Part shown: positions 45,158-57,813 of the stretch, piece after piece
Layout of the letters: each line of letters begins with the position of its first letter
Numbering within the stretch: the first letter of the stretch is position 1
Assembly (NCBI RefSeq): GCF_001642475.1
Contig: NW_019173932.1
Location: 558,001-622,000, forward strand
From: Fonsecaea monophora
Lineage: Eukaryota > Ascomycota > Eurotiomycetes > Chaetothyriales > Herpotrichiellaceae
Length of the DNA stretch: 64,000 bases
Reading direction: 5' to 3'
Program-made: the position numbers and the translations under genes
The notes under the pieces: generated by a model
Database searches by the model: none
What the model was told of the DNA's origin: nothing
Seen by the model: the letters and a program-made list of their open reading frames with translations, nothing else

Positions 45158-46321
45158 ATGGTTGCACCCGGACCAAGGAAAGTCGTCAAAGACCCAAAGG
45201 ACAAGAAGCCTGCTGCCGCACCCGCTCATGCCTCGTACAAAGGTACGTTTCTCAGCCGTCGCGTGGTCGCATCGCGTCGGACTCAGTCCTGTCGTTGTCG
45301 CGTGTCAATGCTGACTCTGTATCAGATATGATCAAGGAAGCCATCCTGAACGTAAGTGCACTATATCTTGCGACGACCTCGATGCCCTCCGAAGAGCGCC
45401 TATCTTTGTCACCAGCATGAAGCGTAGGAGGGCACAAGAGATTCGTCGCGATTGTCTATAACCGTTTTAGCATGTGGATTTGATGCTGACGCGTTTGGAC
45501 ATGCAGCTTAAGGAACGCAATGGTAGCAGGTGAGTGTCTCGTCTATACCTCATCGTCGCCGGGCCCTCCGGACCCTAGACCAGCTGCTGACTCTGACTCT
45601 AGCCGACAAGCCATCAAGAAGTATGTCAAGGCAAACAACAACATCACTGTCACCTCCGAGACGCAGTTCGATTCTCTTTTCAACAAGGCATTGAAGACTG
45701 GTGTCGAGAAGGGTGATTTCCAACAGCCCAAGGGTATAGTCTTGTCTTGACATGGTCCTGATGTTTTCATACTGAGTTACCGTGATTAGGTCCCTCGGGT
45801 CCAGTGAAGCTGGCAAAGAAGGAAGCCAAGCCTGCCGAGAAGAAGGCCGTCAAGGTTCGTCGCACTGTGCTCATTGTCGGCCCTAGTGTCCTAACACTTG
45901 TGAAGAAGGAGAAGGCCCCCAAGGAGGCCAAAGAGGCCAAAGAGGCCAAACCCAAGGCTCCCAAGACCAAGACTGTCGCCAAACCCAAGACGGCCGCCAC
46001 CAAAGCAAAGAAAGCCGCTGCTCCGAAGAAGGCCGCCACCGCCGCTAAGCCCAAGGCCAACACTGCTACTAAGAGAGCACCCAAGACCAAGACAAAGGCC
46101 GAGGCACCGGTACGATCAGTGTCGCGATTTTCAACGGGATGTGTTACTGACTTGTCGTCCAGGCACCTGCTGCTACCGATGCTCCCCCAGCCTTGAAGAA
46201 GACCAAGTCAGGACGAGTGACCAAGCCAAAGACCACCACAGCCACCAAGAAGGCCGCCCCGAAGAAAGCTGCCACAACGAAGAAAGCCGCCGCGCCCAAG
46301 GCCTCAGCGGCAGCGGCCTAA
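45158..46321 (+). CDS. linker histone H1
   Basis: Seven exons, 45158-45242, 45326-45351, 45507-45529, 45603-45733, 45790-45854, 45906-46109 and 46163-46321, give 230 aa. Residues ~25-105 form the winged-helix linker-histone domain: SYKDMIKEAILNLKERNGSS, then RQAIKKYVKANNNI, FNKALKTGVEKGDFQQ and PKGPSGPVKL. The rest is a Lys/Ala/Pro tail (KKAAAPKKAATAAKPK and similar). H1 binds linker DNA between nucleosomes. The 51-nt intron at 45855-45905 has no stop and is a multiple of three; reading through it would add a hydrophobic insert (VRRTVLIVGPSVLTLV), so I splice it out. A branch site CTAAC lies just before its acceptor. Unlike replication-dependent core histones, the gene has many introns. Confidence 0.93.
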
Positions 46322-47268
46322 AGGTCACAGCTCGAACCGAACCTCGACGAGAAGCTCCCGGCTTTTCGATCACGTTGCTGTTATGACCTGACATGTGCTG
46401 CTTGTTCTTGTTTTGTATCATGTATTTGGGATCATGTTGAAGGGGTGAGGGAAGCGAGCGGCTTGCAAGGGTGGATGGGCGTCAAGCGAGGGAGAACGGT
46501 CGCCGGTACCAGTCATCGTCATCTTTCAGTCTCTCGCGTCATGAAGATTCTTCGCCGGCTCTTTACGCCTGTACTGGGTATGTCTTATTGGGTCTCAATT
46601 TTGGGTTGACGTGTTTAAGAGGAATGCTTGTTTTCGGCGTTGGGGTATTTTGCGGAATGGACAACGGGAACTGATACGGGCAGTGTGGTTTGAGACACTA
46701 CAGCAAGACAAATGATACGGGAGGGCGCGTGTGAGGGAAAGCTCACTTGCTGCGCTCTGCTGACTTATCGGCGGCGTGGATAAGGAGAGCTCTCGCTCTG
46801 CAGATATCTGATATACAAATCAAAACCCGCCTTAAAACTCGAAATTGTTTCTGCTTCCCGTGTAGCAACGACCTTATCCAAAGTGTTTGTAGTAGCACAT
46901 GGCTTGCAGGGGACCTCTAGCCCTATTCGAGGTGGCTGATACTTATGGTTGAGGAGGTGAAGCTACAGTAGATACTGATTTTCACATGTCTAGGAACTTG
47001 CTCGAGATGCAGGTGGCAGGCAAGTCGCCACCCCTCTTGTTCTGGTATTGCTTACTCTTCTTTGGCGCGGTTTGGCAGGATACTGTTGGTGAAGGGCTTC
47101 TTGGGCCTCTTGAGTGGGCAAGAGTCGGTTGTGAGTTCTCGATATATGCTGTCGAAGCCGACCTCTGACTCTCCTTTCGACCAAAATTTTTTCTGTATCC
47201 TTACGTGGCGAGATGGAGGAGGAGGTGGTCGGTCGGTGGACATGCTGTTCCCCCAAATGCCGTCGGAC
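46322..47268. other. intergenic between convergent genes
   Basis: This holds the 3' regions of histone H1 (+) and the P450 (-). Nothing else is recognised. Confidence 0.5.
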
Positions 47269-49262
47269 TCACCGCTCCACCCAGCGCAGTTTCAAGTCCC
47301 GATTCCTCGCCATCTGCAGCGTCAACTTTGGCTGGCTGTCTCTCATGACGGCCTCGAAGCGGGCGCGGATCTCGTCCGGGGACTCGTCGTCGCGCACCTT
47401 GACAGCCTCGCAGCGGTACCTGGCAAAGATGGTCATGAAGACGCTGACAAACTCGACCTGCGACATCTTCTGGCCCGGGCACGACCGCGGGCCCGCCGAC
47501 CACGGCAGGAACGTCCCCTTGGGCATCGACCGGATGTTCTGTCCGATCGTGTACGCCGCGCTGGTGCGTGAGGGGGCTTCATCGGGCGAGACGAGCCACC
47601 GCGACGGCCGGAACGTCGTGGCGTCATCGCCCCAGGTGCGCGGGTCCAGGTGCAGAGATACCGTGTTGATGTAAACGATGGTCTTGGTCGGGATGTAGTA
47701 CGATCGCCCTGAGGGTGTCGTTATCGAGACATCGTGCGTCGAGTTCGTCTGTTTCGCGCTGTGGGCTTATCGTTAGTACGGGATGTCTTCCGGCTCTCTC
47801 TGCCCTCTCCTTCTCGAAATATAACAAGGGGAGGGTCAGGTTCAGGGATTTGGCGCTCGATAAATAGTGCCGTGGACGATCTTGAGAGATAGATACTCAC
47901 ATGTGTGTCAAGGGTGGGAAGAATCGCATCGTTTCCAACTATTCAAAGTGACCGGAGAAGACACGGGTTAGCAATCTTTCCTTCAATCACATGTGCTCTT
48001 CCCCGAGCGGCTGGAGGAGACTGATGAAGATGGATCTTGGTTTCTCCGTCCGCCTCGAGAGGGCGTTAGAGGCTTACCATAAGAGCCAAACACCGTGGCA
48101 GACGAGGATAGACCTCCGTGTACTCGAGACTCTCTGCGTCTGTGGCGGCGCCCACAACCACCTTGATCTCCTCGTACAGCCAGTCCTGCCATTCCGGGTA
48201 CGTGGCCAACAGGGCCAGCGCGTAGGCCATGGTGTTTGCCGTCGTGTCGAACCCGGCGCTCGTGAAGATGAAGAGGTTCCCCAGGATCTCCTCCTCTGAG
48301 AGGCCTTGCGTGTTCTTCGAGTCGGCATCGCTTTGGGGCTTGGACGAGTCCGCGAGGCGAACCAGCATGCTCATCAGGTTACTCCGGGGCTCGGGGCTGT
48401 CGCGTTGCAGCTTGCGCTCGTTCTCCAACATCTCCCTCGTGTGCACGGGGAACTCGTTCTTCGCGTGCCCGATGATCTGCCACGCCGGCGCGAATATGGG
48501 CAGCGTGAGCAGCTTAGCCGGCAGCACGGCGGCCTCGATGATGTTCTCCACCACAGTCCTAGTCGCCTCCATATACGTCGTCCGGTAACCCTTGGGACGG
48601 CTGGACTTCTCCTCCTTCCACGGCTGGGAGATGCCGAATCCCGCGACGCCCAGCACGTTGATGGCGATCTGCTTCATGCCGCGCATCGTGTCGTCTGTCA
48701 CGCCCTTGAGATCGTCGACGTACGACGCCAGCATCTCGCGCGTCTGTCGACACGACTCCCCGAAGACGAGCCCGCTGATCTTCTCATTGATGTTCGGGGC
48801 AATGAGTCGCCGCTGTCGCGCCCAGTTCTCGCCATCGCTGGTGATCAGGCTGGGGCCAAAGATGTTGAGGACGACGCCGCCAATGTCCGTGTTGGGGAAG
48901 TCCTTGATGCGCTTCAGCACCTCCGAGGCCAGTTCCGGATCCATCAGACTCAGCTCGTTGGAGCCGGCCGTCACGAGGATCACCGCCGGCCCACGTTTGT
49001 CGAAGACGGCCGTCTTACTGCGGAACTCGAACCCGTACGTGGCCAGGTTGATCGGCTCGTACATCCAGTCGGGCAGGAACTTTTCGAACAAGGGCCGCAG
49101 GGGCACCGACACAATCATCCATATCGGGTGGTAATTGTTGAGCGGGAAGACGATGATGGGAAGCCCCGTCTTGCGCGCCGATAGGTAATTCTTGAAGAGG
49201 TTCCAGAGCGTCGAGGCAACCCACAGCCCGTAGAGCGTGGCCAGGATCGAGATCCACGCCAT
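47269..49262 (-). CDS. cytochrome P450 monooxygenase
   Basis: Exons 49262-48078, 47938-47901 and 47758-47269 give 570 aa. The N-terminus has one membrane anchor (ISILATLYGLWVASTLWNLF). The I-helix oxygen-activation motif is FTSAGFDTTANT, the ExxR motif (ETMR) falls in the 38-nt second exon within LETMRFFPPLTH, and the haem-binding loop is FLPWSAGPRSCPGQK with the axial Cys near residue 500. The enzyme should be ER-bound and use a P450 reductase. CYP family and substrate cannot be named from the sequence alone; the long N-terminal part resembles CYP4/CYP3-like fungal enzymes. No other secondary-metabolism gene is adjacent, so I do not infer a cluster. Confidence 0.93.
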
Positions 49263-50254
49263 CTCTTTTGTCTTTGGCCACTTGGTCCTCCTTTTGTTTT
49301 GAGCCGAGAGCGAGATTTCCTAAGTCCTCGCAGGGGTTCCTCACCGGGGGAAAAGGGAGGTTTTTTTTTTTGGTGCAAGAATATTATCAGATAATAATAT
49401 GCTCTTTGTCCCCCCTACCGCAGTACTCTTCTTTCTAATCCGGGTTGGGATTTCTTTGGGTTCGTGGGGACTGAATTATGGCATGTATTGTCGCGAGGGA
49501 AATCGATATTTGGTTAAAAAAAGATTTGTCGATGGGAATCTTTTTCTATACGCCTCCACCACCCATGCCAGTTGTACGGAGCAAGCTCCAGATGTGGACG
49601 AGTAAGACGTGGAAAAGCTTTTGTTAGGCACATACAGATTCTCAGATCCAGGTCGTTCGTACATTGATATCAGACAATCTGTTGAATTTATAGCGGGAGA
49701 TGTTTCGACCGAATCCTCGCTGGACGCCTGACAAAGAGTGAAAGGGGGGAAATGCCAATGTGTACCAAGTACGACTTCTTAGGCAACTAGAGTACCTATG
49801 AATATACCCAAGGAGAGTAGTACCTCGTAGTTGGTTCAGGATCTGATACGAGGGTCAGACGGGTCGAGGGTGAAGTGTCTATTGGCCCACCATCAGCATT
49901 CCTACAGACGAGTCCCTCAGTCCCTCAGTACCTCGTGCTCAGACTATTCCGCAATTCGCTTCGCGAGAATCCTTCGCTGGGTGTCTTCCGAGTGGTCTGA
50001 GAAGAGATGACATGTCTACCCACGTACCTACCGAGTACACCTCGTGGAGTGAAGATGTCTTGAGTCTTCAGGATTCGGCTGGGCAAAGAAATGGCTACGT
50101 CCTTACGAGCAATGAATGCGACATCTAGCGGTCACAAGGGTATATTTGTTCAGTGAACCTCGCTATGCATTTATTTCATTACAATTTCCCCCTAAGCCGT
50201 GCATTGACCGGTAGGACGAACAATTCTATCCAGCTTTCCCCAACTGCATCAGCA
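49263..50254. other. intergenic, GTAC/ACCT-word rich
   Basis: No gene is seen. Between about 49760 and 50050 words such as AGTACCTC, GTACGA and CTACCGAGTAC recur, as in other gaps of this window. Confidence 0.5.
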
Positions 50255-51920
50255 TCATCTTGACAATGCAATGTCGTCAATCCGTAGAATCATCTTGACC
50301 GTCTCGGCTGCCAACTCAATGGCACTCGTACTGACGAGCAGGGGTTGGAGCACCTTTTCCTCTGCAATGTTCGTCTTCACGCCGCCACTTCTGATGCTGA
50401 CCCCGGCGTTCCGTTCTCCCATGTCATGTCGGTGGCGCAGGTCCGTAACCACCTTGATGCTGTTGAGACCTGCGTTCTCGGCCAAAGTGGTCGGAATCAC
50501 CTCCATTGCATCGGCAAAGGCTTTCCAGCATATTGACTCCGTGCCGCTCAACTCCCGCGCCTTCTTGGCCAGTTGATGGGCAATTTCGATTTCAGGCGCA
50601 CCACCACCGGCGATCAGAGCCTTCTTCTTCACCAAACACCGAATGACACACAGAGCGTCGTGGATGGAGCGTTCAGCCTCGTCTAGTACTAGTGTGTTGG
50701 CACCACGAGCGACAATTGATACCGTTTGATGTTGTGGCGAACCCGTCCGGATACCCGTGACCTTGACGTACCGCGCTCCCGACGACTGGACTTCCTCCAC
50801 CAGATCGGCACTACCCAGTTTGTCCTCCGTAAAGGTGTCGATGTTGGCGATGGGCTTACAGCCCGTGCTCTTGCACAAGAACTCCACTTCGTCCCGTTCG
50901 ATGTCCTTGATAGCCATAATCTTCAAGCGCGACAGGAAGTGTAGAGATAGGTCGTTGACTGCGTCTCGCAGGATGGATTTCTGGATGAAGAGCACGTTGC
51001 ATTTGGCCTTTTGGATTTTCTTGACCATGTTAAGCAGATACGTCCTCTCCTCCTTCAAGATTTTGTCCATCTGCCTGTAGTCGTTGACCACAATCTGATT
51101 CTCCATGTCCGGCTTCGGAGGGCTCAGCTGGAACTGGATCAGGGCGATCTTTGCTTTCTCTATCCTGGTGGGACCACCACTGCTCTTGATGACCGGCTGG
51201 TTGAGGACGAGTCCATCAATCATCTCCGAGTCTTCAATGGTGCCACCCACCTTTTTGATGATGCGAATGTTCCGGAGATCGACGTTCTCAGCTGTTTTCG
51301 GGTCGATAGTCTTTAGCACGGCGTCGACTGCCATGGGGCCAAGCAACCCAGAATACTGCGACACAATTTTCGAAGAGAGGGATGTGGAGGCAGCCTGGAG
51401 CAGTGTGGTTCGGTCGGAGAGCGAGATGGGTTGCGACATGTCCTGCAGAATTCTGACGGCGGCTTTAGAAGCCCTCTGGAACGATTCTGAAATGATGGTG
51501 GGATGAATGCCTTTGGCGAGTAATCGATCCGCCGCACCGAGGAGACTCCCTGCGATGACGACCACCGACGTTGTCCCATCGCCTGCCTCGACGTCCTGCG
51601 CGTTACTCAGGTCCACCAGCATCTTCGCCGCAGGATGCATAACACTCATGCTCTTCAACATGGTACTTCCATCGTTCGTAATGAGGTTCTCTCCTTTGCC
51701 CGACTGTATCATCTTGTCCATGCCTCGAGGGCCAAGGGATGTTCTGATGGCGTCTGCGACGGCTCGGGCAGCCATGATATTTGCCGTCCGAACAGCCATC
51801 GGCTTCTCCTTGTCCTGGAAAAAGCGTTAGTGGTTCTCTCGTTTGCAATCGTCTGCGCTCTGAACAAACCTTGAAGGCCGCATTTCCCACGTTGCCCTGA
51901 ATCCCCAGCGCTGCAGCCAT
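50255..51920 (-). CDS. cct4: T-complex protein 1 subunit delta (CCT4)
   Basis: Exons 51920-51870 and 51814-50255 give 536 aa, normal for the family. Group II chaperonin signatures are clear: AVADAIRTSLGPRGMDKMI, then NDGSTMLKSM, DVEAGDGTTSVVVIAGSLL and GGGAPEIEIA near the C-terminus. The pattern TTLLQAASTSLSSKIVSQYS points to the delta subunit. CCT is the cytosolic eight-membered ring that folds actin, tubulin and WD40 proteins using ATP. The first exon encodes MAAALGIQGNVGNAAFK; the join gives the conserved DKEKPMAVRTANI. The intron has a GTTTGT donor. It is divergent from RPT1 over 390 bp containing a heat-shock-element-like array. Confidence 0.94.
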
Positions 51921-52310
51921 GATGAATACTTAGACACAAGGAAGTTAGTTTGACTGCACGGCTCTGAGCTAATGTCACAACAGCCTCGTTGTGGAGAGTT
52001 CGGTCATTGAACACATAGAATCAGGCGACATGAAATTTCACGAAAGTTGGGGAATGAAGCGGGCCACAATTGCGGTTCTGTGGCTTACATAAGGTGATTC
52101 AGGCACCGCGCTGGCTGCGCGGACTGCGAGGTACGGAGTCCTGCATCATTCGCTTTGCTCTCTCATGCTCTTGTCAACACTCCCACCATCCACTTCATTT
52201 CCATACTCTTGTCGCCATCTCCCCCATCAGTCTCACGAGTCTTGCTCCATCAGCCGGTGCTTAGTTCGCTCTCCTAATCTAGACTCTTATCCTCCACATA
52301 CCCTCTCAAG
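51921..52310. other. shared divergent promoter of CCT4 and RPT1
   Basis: This 390-bp region separates the two start codons. It contains the heat-shock-element-like array (listed separately) and a CT-rich segment before RPT1. No ORF is supported. Confidence 0.6.
52032..52054. promoter_or_regulatory. heat-shock-element-like array
   Basis: Five alternating units at exact 5-bp spacing read GAA-nn-TTC-nn-GAA-nn-TTG-nn-GAA. Four of five match the HSF consensus nGAAn/nTTCn and one differs by a single base. It lies about 110 bp upstream of the CCT4 start and about 255 bp upstream of the RPT1 start. Confidence 0.6.
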
Positions 52311-53960
52311 ATGCCCAGCGCAACCGGCCAGAACTGGGAGAAATACCAGAAGACCTTTGCCGATGAAGATGTGCCAGAAAAGAAGATCACACCTTTGACA
52401 GAAGAGTATGTTTCGAGTCAGCAGGGTAACTGTGACTTTCCGTACTGACCTTCAACAGAGATATTCAGGTGTTGAGAACGTACGGAGCCGCACCCTACGC
52501 TGCTGCTCTCAAGCAGATCGAAAAGCAAATCAAAGAGAAGCAACAAAGCATCAACGAGAAAATTGGCGTGAAGGTAGGGAAGTTGCGTCAGTTCCGCGAT
52601 CGCAAGCTGACACGTTGACAGGAGTCGGACACTGGTCTCGCGCCTCCTCACCTTTGGGATGTCGCCGCCGACCGCCAACGCATGCAAGAGGAGCAGCCAC
52701 TTCAAGTCGCTCGATGTACGAAGATTATACAGGATGAGAAGGACAGCGAGAAGAGCAAATATGTCATCAACGTCAAGCAAATCGCAAAGTTTGTCGTCAA
52801 TCTCGGAGAACGAGTCAGCCCTACAGATATCGAGGAGGGAATGCGCGTTGGTGTTGATCGCCAGAAATACTCCATCATGCTCCCTTTGCCGCCCAAGATT
52901 GACCCCAGCGTGACGATGATGACGGTGGAGGATAAGCCCGACGTCACATACGGAGACGTTGGTGGGTGTAAAGAACAAATCGAAAAGTTAAGAGAGGTCG
53001 TCGAAATGCCTCTATTATCTCCTGAACGGTTCGTCAAACTGGGAATTGATCCTCCTAAAGGTGCTCTGCTGTATGGACCTCCTGGTACCGGGAAGACCTT
53101 GTGCGCGCGAGCAGTCGCCAACCGAACAGATGCTACATTCATTAGGGTGATCGGGTCCGAGTTGGTTCAGAAGTATGTCGGTGAAGGTGCGAGGATGGTT
53201 CGAGAACTCTTCGAGATGGCGCGGACGAAGAAGGCGTGTATCATCTTCTTCGACGAAATCGACGCTATTGGTGGTGCCCGGTTCGACGATGGTGCCGGCG
53301 GTGACAACGAAGTCCAACGGACCATGCTGGAACTTATTACACAGCTTGATGGTTTCGATTCAAGAGGAAACATCAAAGTCATGTTTGCCACCAACCGGCC
53401 CTCGACGCTGGATCCTGCCCTCATGAGACCGGTAAGCCTAGACCGCAAGGTCGCCTCATCACTCATATCTCCGTATACTGATGTCACTGCAACAGGGCCG
53501 TATTGACCGTAAGATCGAATTCTCCTTGCCTGATCTGGACGGCCGTGCTGGTATTCTTAGGATTCATGCGAAATCGGTGAGTAGCACCTCCTTCGATCTG
53601 TTGCGAAACGACACTAACTTGCGATATTTAGATGTCCGTCGAGAGGGATATCCGTTGGGAGGTGAGTAACTTGACCTTTCATGACACGTACACAGCTAAC
53701 AGGTTTGCAGCTGATTGCAAGATTGTGCCCCAACTCGACGGGTGCCGAGCTAAGGTCGGTTGCCACCGAAGCCGGAATGTTTGCGTGAGTTTTCCCAGTC
53801 TCTCTCAGCATTGAACAAGTAGGATAGACTAACACACGTTTACAGCATTCGTGACAGGAGAAAATTGACCTCCGAGTCCGACTTCCTCAAGGCTATCGAC
53901 AAGGTAATCAAGGGAAATCTGAAGTTTGGAAGTACGGCGGCATATGCACAGTACAATTAA
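52311..53960 (+). CDS. rpt1: 26S proteasome regulatory ATPase RPT1
   Basis: Seven exons, 52311-52405, 52459-52573, 52622-53431, 53496-53576, 53632-53661, 53711-53784 and 53846-53960, give 439 aa. The N-terminal coiled coil includes LKQIEKQIKEKQQSINEK. The AAA module has Walker A GPPGTGKT near residue 222, Walker B IIFFDEIDAIGG near 277, the RPT1-type FDDGAGGDNEVQRTMLELI and the Arg-finger region PALMRPGRIDRKIEF split by intron 3. It ends AAYAQYN. RPT1 is one of six ATPases in the 19S base that unfold ubiquitylated substrates and open the 20S gate. Exons 4-7 are short but each junction restores family sequence (ELRSVATEAGMFAIRDRRK). Confidence 0.96.
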
Positions 53961-55183
53961 AAGGGGGTTTCTTGGATCATTTTCAGCGCGCATTTCATGG
54001 AGTTGATATAAGGCCAGCCCAGCAGGCCTTGAGTCTGGGGCGTGTATCATAAATTGGGAGCTAGAGCTATCGCAGCAGGACGGCCTCGACAACCTCTGTT
54101 CGCTTCGAGACGTGCGTATGAGATCAGGCCTACGGTTGTCTCCTGTTCCCATATAATCTGTCCTGTATCGTGTGATTCATTGACCGTTTCCGGAGGTCAC
54201 ACGCAAAGATCTATGATGTAGTAGCGATATTTTGTAGAAGATCGAAGGCTCGTTTTGTGGTGGAATGGGAAGAAGTAGATAGTCAAACCACTGCCATATC
54301 AGAAAATCAAATACAGTCGGGTTGGTATAGTTTCCCGGCCGGCTATCCACATCCAACTTGATACCTATAGGCAACTAGTGAGAAGTCCTTATCGACACGA
54401 ATGCCACTGGGGAGTCTCGATGAGGAATATGGTCGGAGAACATTGTCCGGACGTCTTGGGAAACGACACCACATTGAAACCTGATGATGGCAGCAGATGG
54501 CAGTCTCTTTTGCACCTCCGCTTGAAAAAGCGCTGCTGCGGATGGGCACTTCAACCCATCGACAAAGGTCGATTCATATCTATCAGTGTCGTTGAAGGTG
54601 ACGCTCTGGCTTCATACCACCTGTGTCCTGACTAAGTCTGCTAATTCTCATCCTTCTGTATCGACAACGTGGCCCAAAAAGGAGTATGAGATGGTTTTTC
54701 CCCGGAGGATACCGGCTACGACAGGGGTGTGGATGCAGGGCATATCATCGTGGGAGAGGTATGTTGCACCGGATATCGTGGGGAGTTGGAATTGGCGTCA
54801 CGACGCATGCGGAATACGTGTCTGTGGTGGCCGACTGAGCCAGCGGAAATTCAAGTTGAAGACGCAGAAATGAATGGCATTCGAAAAGGAACAATTCAAC
54901 ACAATCAGATCAAGGCTGCGACAAGTTCCCTACATGGATGGTGACAGCAATATCACCCCACCGCCACCACCAGCGCAGGAGCCGAAGTGCGAGTACGAGT
55001 AATGCACTTGAATTACCTCGCATGTGATTGGCCAGAATCTCCCTCGGGAACTAGACTGCGGTCTTTGCTTCAATCGAATGTTGTAGGTTTATCCCTCCTC
55101 TGAACCACGCCATCTCGTTCTCATCTCCATCATCTCAATCTCTTGTCAAAGCTCAAGCCTTGAATGACTTGTGCCTGCCCAAG
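53961..55183. other. intergenic, no gene recognised
   Basis: This stretch lies between two plus-strand genes. Small ORFs (for example 54586-54873) show no family signature. The last part should hold the SDH1 promoter. Confidence 0.45.
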
Positions 55184-57615
55184 ATGAGCTGTCTCAAGAT
55201 TTTGCGGAGCTTAGGGCCCGGCAACAAGGTACGTGCGAGCTTCAACTTGGGCCGGAACCAAACCTGATCGTGTGTGCAGTTCTCGACGAGCTTGAGACAA
55301 ACCAGCAGACGTCAATTTTCCTCCACGAGACCTGTCGGTATGTTCGGAAACGATGAGTGCGGTGTCTATCAGAAACTAAGACTTGTCATATAGCCCGGGT
55401 CATCGCTTCCCAACCTCTGCGAGCGAAAGAAGCCGAATCTTTTCCCTATGGCACCTATCCGATCATAGAGTCCGTCGACTTTTGCGAAAGAGCTTTGACA
55501 CAAAACTGACACTTTGTCGTAGTCACGAGTACGATGCCGTGGTCGTCGGTGCAGGTGGCGCAGGTCTACGGGCAGCATTCGGTATGGTGTTTCTGGCCTA
55601 TTTTTTGCTTCCCTTACATTGACGGTGGCGAAAGGTCTTGCCGAAGCTGGTTTCAACACTGCATGTATTTCGAAGTTGTTCCCCACGAGAAGTCATACGG
55701 TGGCGGCGCAGGGCGGTATCAATGCTGCTCTGGGAAAGTTAGTATGACACTTTTCGCACAAGGCTCTGTTACTGACGGATGTGCAGCATGCATGAGGATG
55801 ACTGGAGATGGGTAAGTCTCGACCGCTACAAGCGCCACAGTCTCAACTGGAGCTCCGCTGTTGCGAAAGCTCTCTATGCGATATGATACATGAACGAGCT
55901 AACTAATTGCTTCCTCGCCTACAGCACATGTACGATACGGTAAGCATTCAAACTCCTCATCCGCGGCTCCTCATGCTAATTGTACCGTAGGTGAAAGGTT
56001 CAGACTGGCTCGGTGACCAGGACGCAATCCATTATATGACCCGCGAAGCCCCGCGATCCGTAATCGAGCTCGAAGGCTATGGGTGCCCGTTCTCTCGAAC
56101 CGAAGATGGCCGGATATATCAACGTGCTTTCGGCGGACAATCACAAAAATTTGGCAAAGGCGGTCAGGCATATAGATGTTGTGCCGCGGCCGATCGAACC
56201 GGTCATGCTCTGCTGCACACCCTTTACGGTCAATCTCTTAACTACAACACCAACTACTTCATTGAATTCTTCGCATTGGACCTACTTATGGAGGATGGAG
56301 TCTGCAAAGGTGTCATTGCATACAACCAGGAAGACGGCACTCTCCACCGATTCAAAGCGCAAAACACTGTCTTGGCAACAGGTGGCTATGGTCGCGCATA
56401 CTTCAGCTGCACCTCGGCGCACACGTGTACCGGTGATGGCATGGCAATGGTAGCTCGCGCCGGTCTGCCCAACCAGGATCTTGAATTCGTCCAGTTCCAC
56501 CCGACCGGTATCTATGGAGCTGGCTGCTTGATCACCGAGGGATCTCGTGGTGAGGGTGGCTATTTGCTGAACTCTGAAGGTGAACGATTCATGGAACGTT
56601 ACGCGCCTACTGCGAAGGATCTTGCGTCCCGAGACGTGGTGTCGCGATCCATGACGATGGAAATCCGCGAAGGTCGTGGTGTCGGACCGGAGAAGGACCA
56701 CATTTATCTTCAGCTTAGCCATCTGCCTGCAGAGATTCTCCACGAGAGACTTCCCGGTATCTCGGAAACGGCCTCTATTTTCTCTGGTGTCGACGTCACG
56801 AAACAACCCATCCCCGTTCTACCCACGGTGCACTATAACATGGGCGGTATCCCGACCAAATACACCGGTGAAGTTCTCCGTCTCAACGACAAGGGCGAGG
56901 ATGAAGTTGTTCCGGGACTGTTCGCCTGCGGTGAAGCCGCCTGTGTCTCGGTACATGGAGCGAATCGTTTGGGTGCCAACTCCCTGCTCGACTTGATCGT
57001 CTTTGGGCGGGCGGTCTCACACACCATCCGTGACAACTTCTCACCAGGCCAGACACAGAAGGAGCTCGCCGCCGACGCGGGCGCGGAGTCGATCAACGTC
57101 CTGGACAAGATCCGGAACGCCGATGGCCCTAAGAGCACGGCAGAAATTCGTGCTGCGATGCAGAAGACTATGCAGACCGATGTCAGCGTCTTCCGAACAC
57201 AGGAGTCCTTGGACGAGGGTGTGAAGAAGATTACCGAGGTCGACCAGATGTTCGATAGCGTCGGTATTAAGGACAGAAGTATGATTTGGAACTCGGATCT
57301 CGTGGAGACGCTCGAGCTGAGGAATTTGTTGACTTGCGCGTAAGTACCGATTGGAGTCCTTTCGTGAAGCGAGATACTAACAGCAACATCTACAGGACGC
57401 AAACGGCAGCCTCAGCAGCCAACCGCAAGGAATCTCGTGGTGCTCACGCCCGTGAAGACTACCCTGAACGTGACGACGAGAACTGGATGAAGCACACCCT
57501 TTCGTGGCAGAAGTCGCCGCACGGCAAAGTCGAGTTGGGTTACCGGGCGGTCACCAGCCACACGCTTGACGAGAACGAGTGCAAGTCTGTGCCGCCTTTC
57601 AAGCGAACATATTAA
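55184..57615 (+). CDS. sdh1: succinate dehydrogenase flavoprotein subunit, mitochondrial
   Basis: Nine exons, 55184-55228, 55280-55337, 55394-55469, 55523-55581, 55635-55737, 55787-55811, 55925-55939, 55991-57339 and 57396-57615, give 649 aa. The first ~45 residues (MSCLKILRSLGPGNK, then RQTSRRQFSSTRP) are a mitochondrial presequence. FAD binding is shown by VVVGAGGAGLRAAFGLAEAG and by FPTRSHTVAAQGG, whose His near residue 100 carries covalent FAD in this family. Active-site blocks include FHPTGIYGAGCLITEGSRGE and HGANRLGANSLLD. The protein oxidises succinate to fumarate in complex II. Exon 7 is only 15 nt (HMYDT). The ATG at 55184 was preferred to one at 55164, which meets a stop after seven codons. 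No fungal-paralogue losses of key residues are seen. Confidence 0.95.
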
Positions 57616-57813
57616 GCAAAAAGGGCGCACATGCTCCGGGATGGTCAGAGAGGGGGTGTTTCTTGAAGAGCTTTGCGTTATGTCGATAGCATGGTCGTAT
57701 ACCACACTAAGCAAATCAATGTAAAAAGGTTACGTGACTTCATCGCATCGAAAAGGGATGAATGGATGTGCTCGAGTCTTCGAGGCTCATACTATCCCCT
57801 TTTTTTCAGCATT

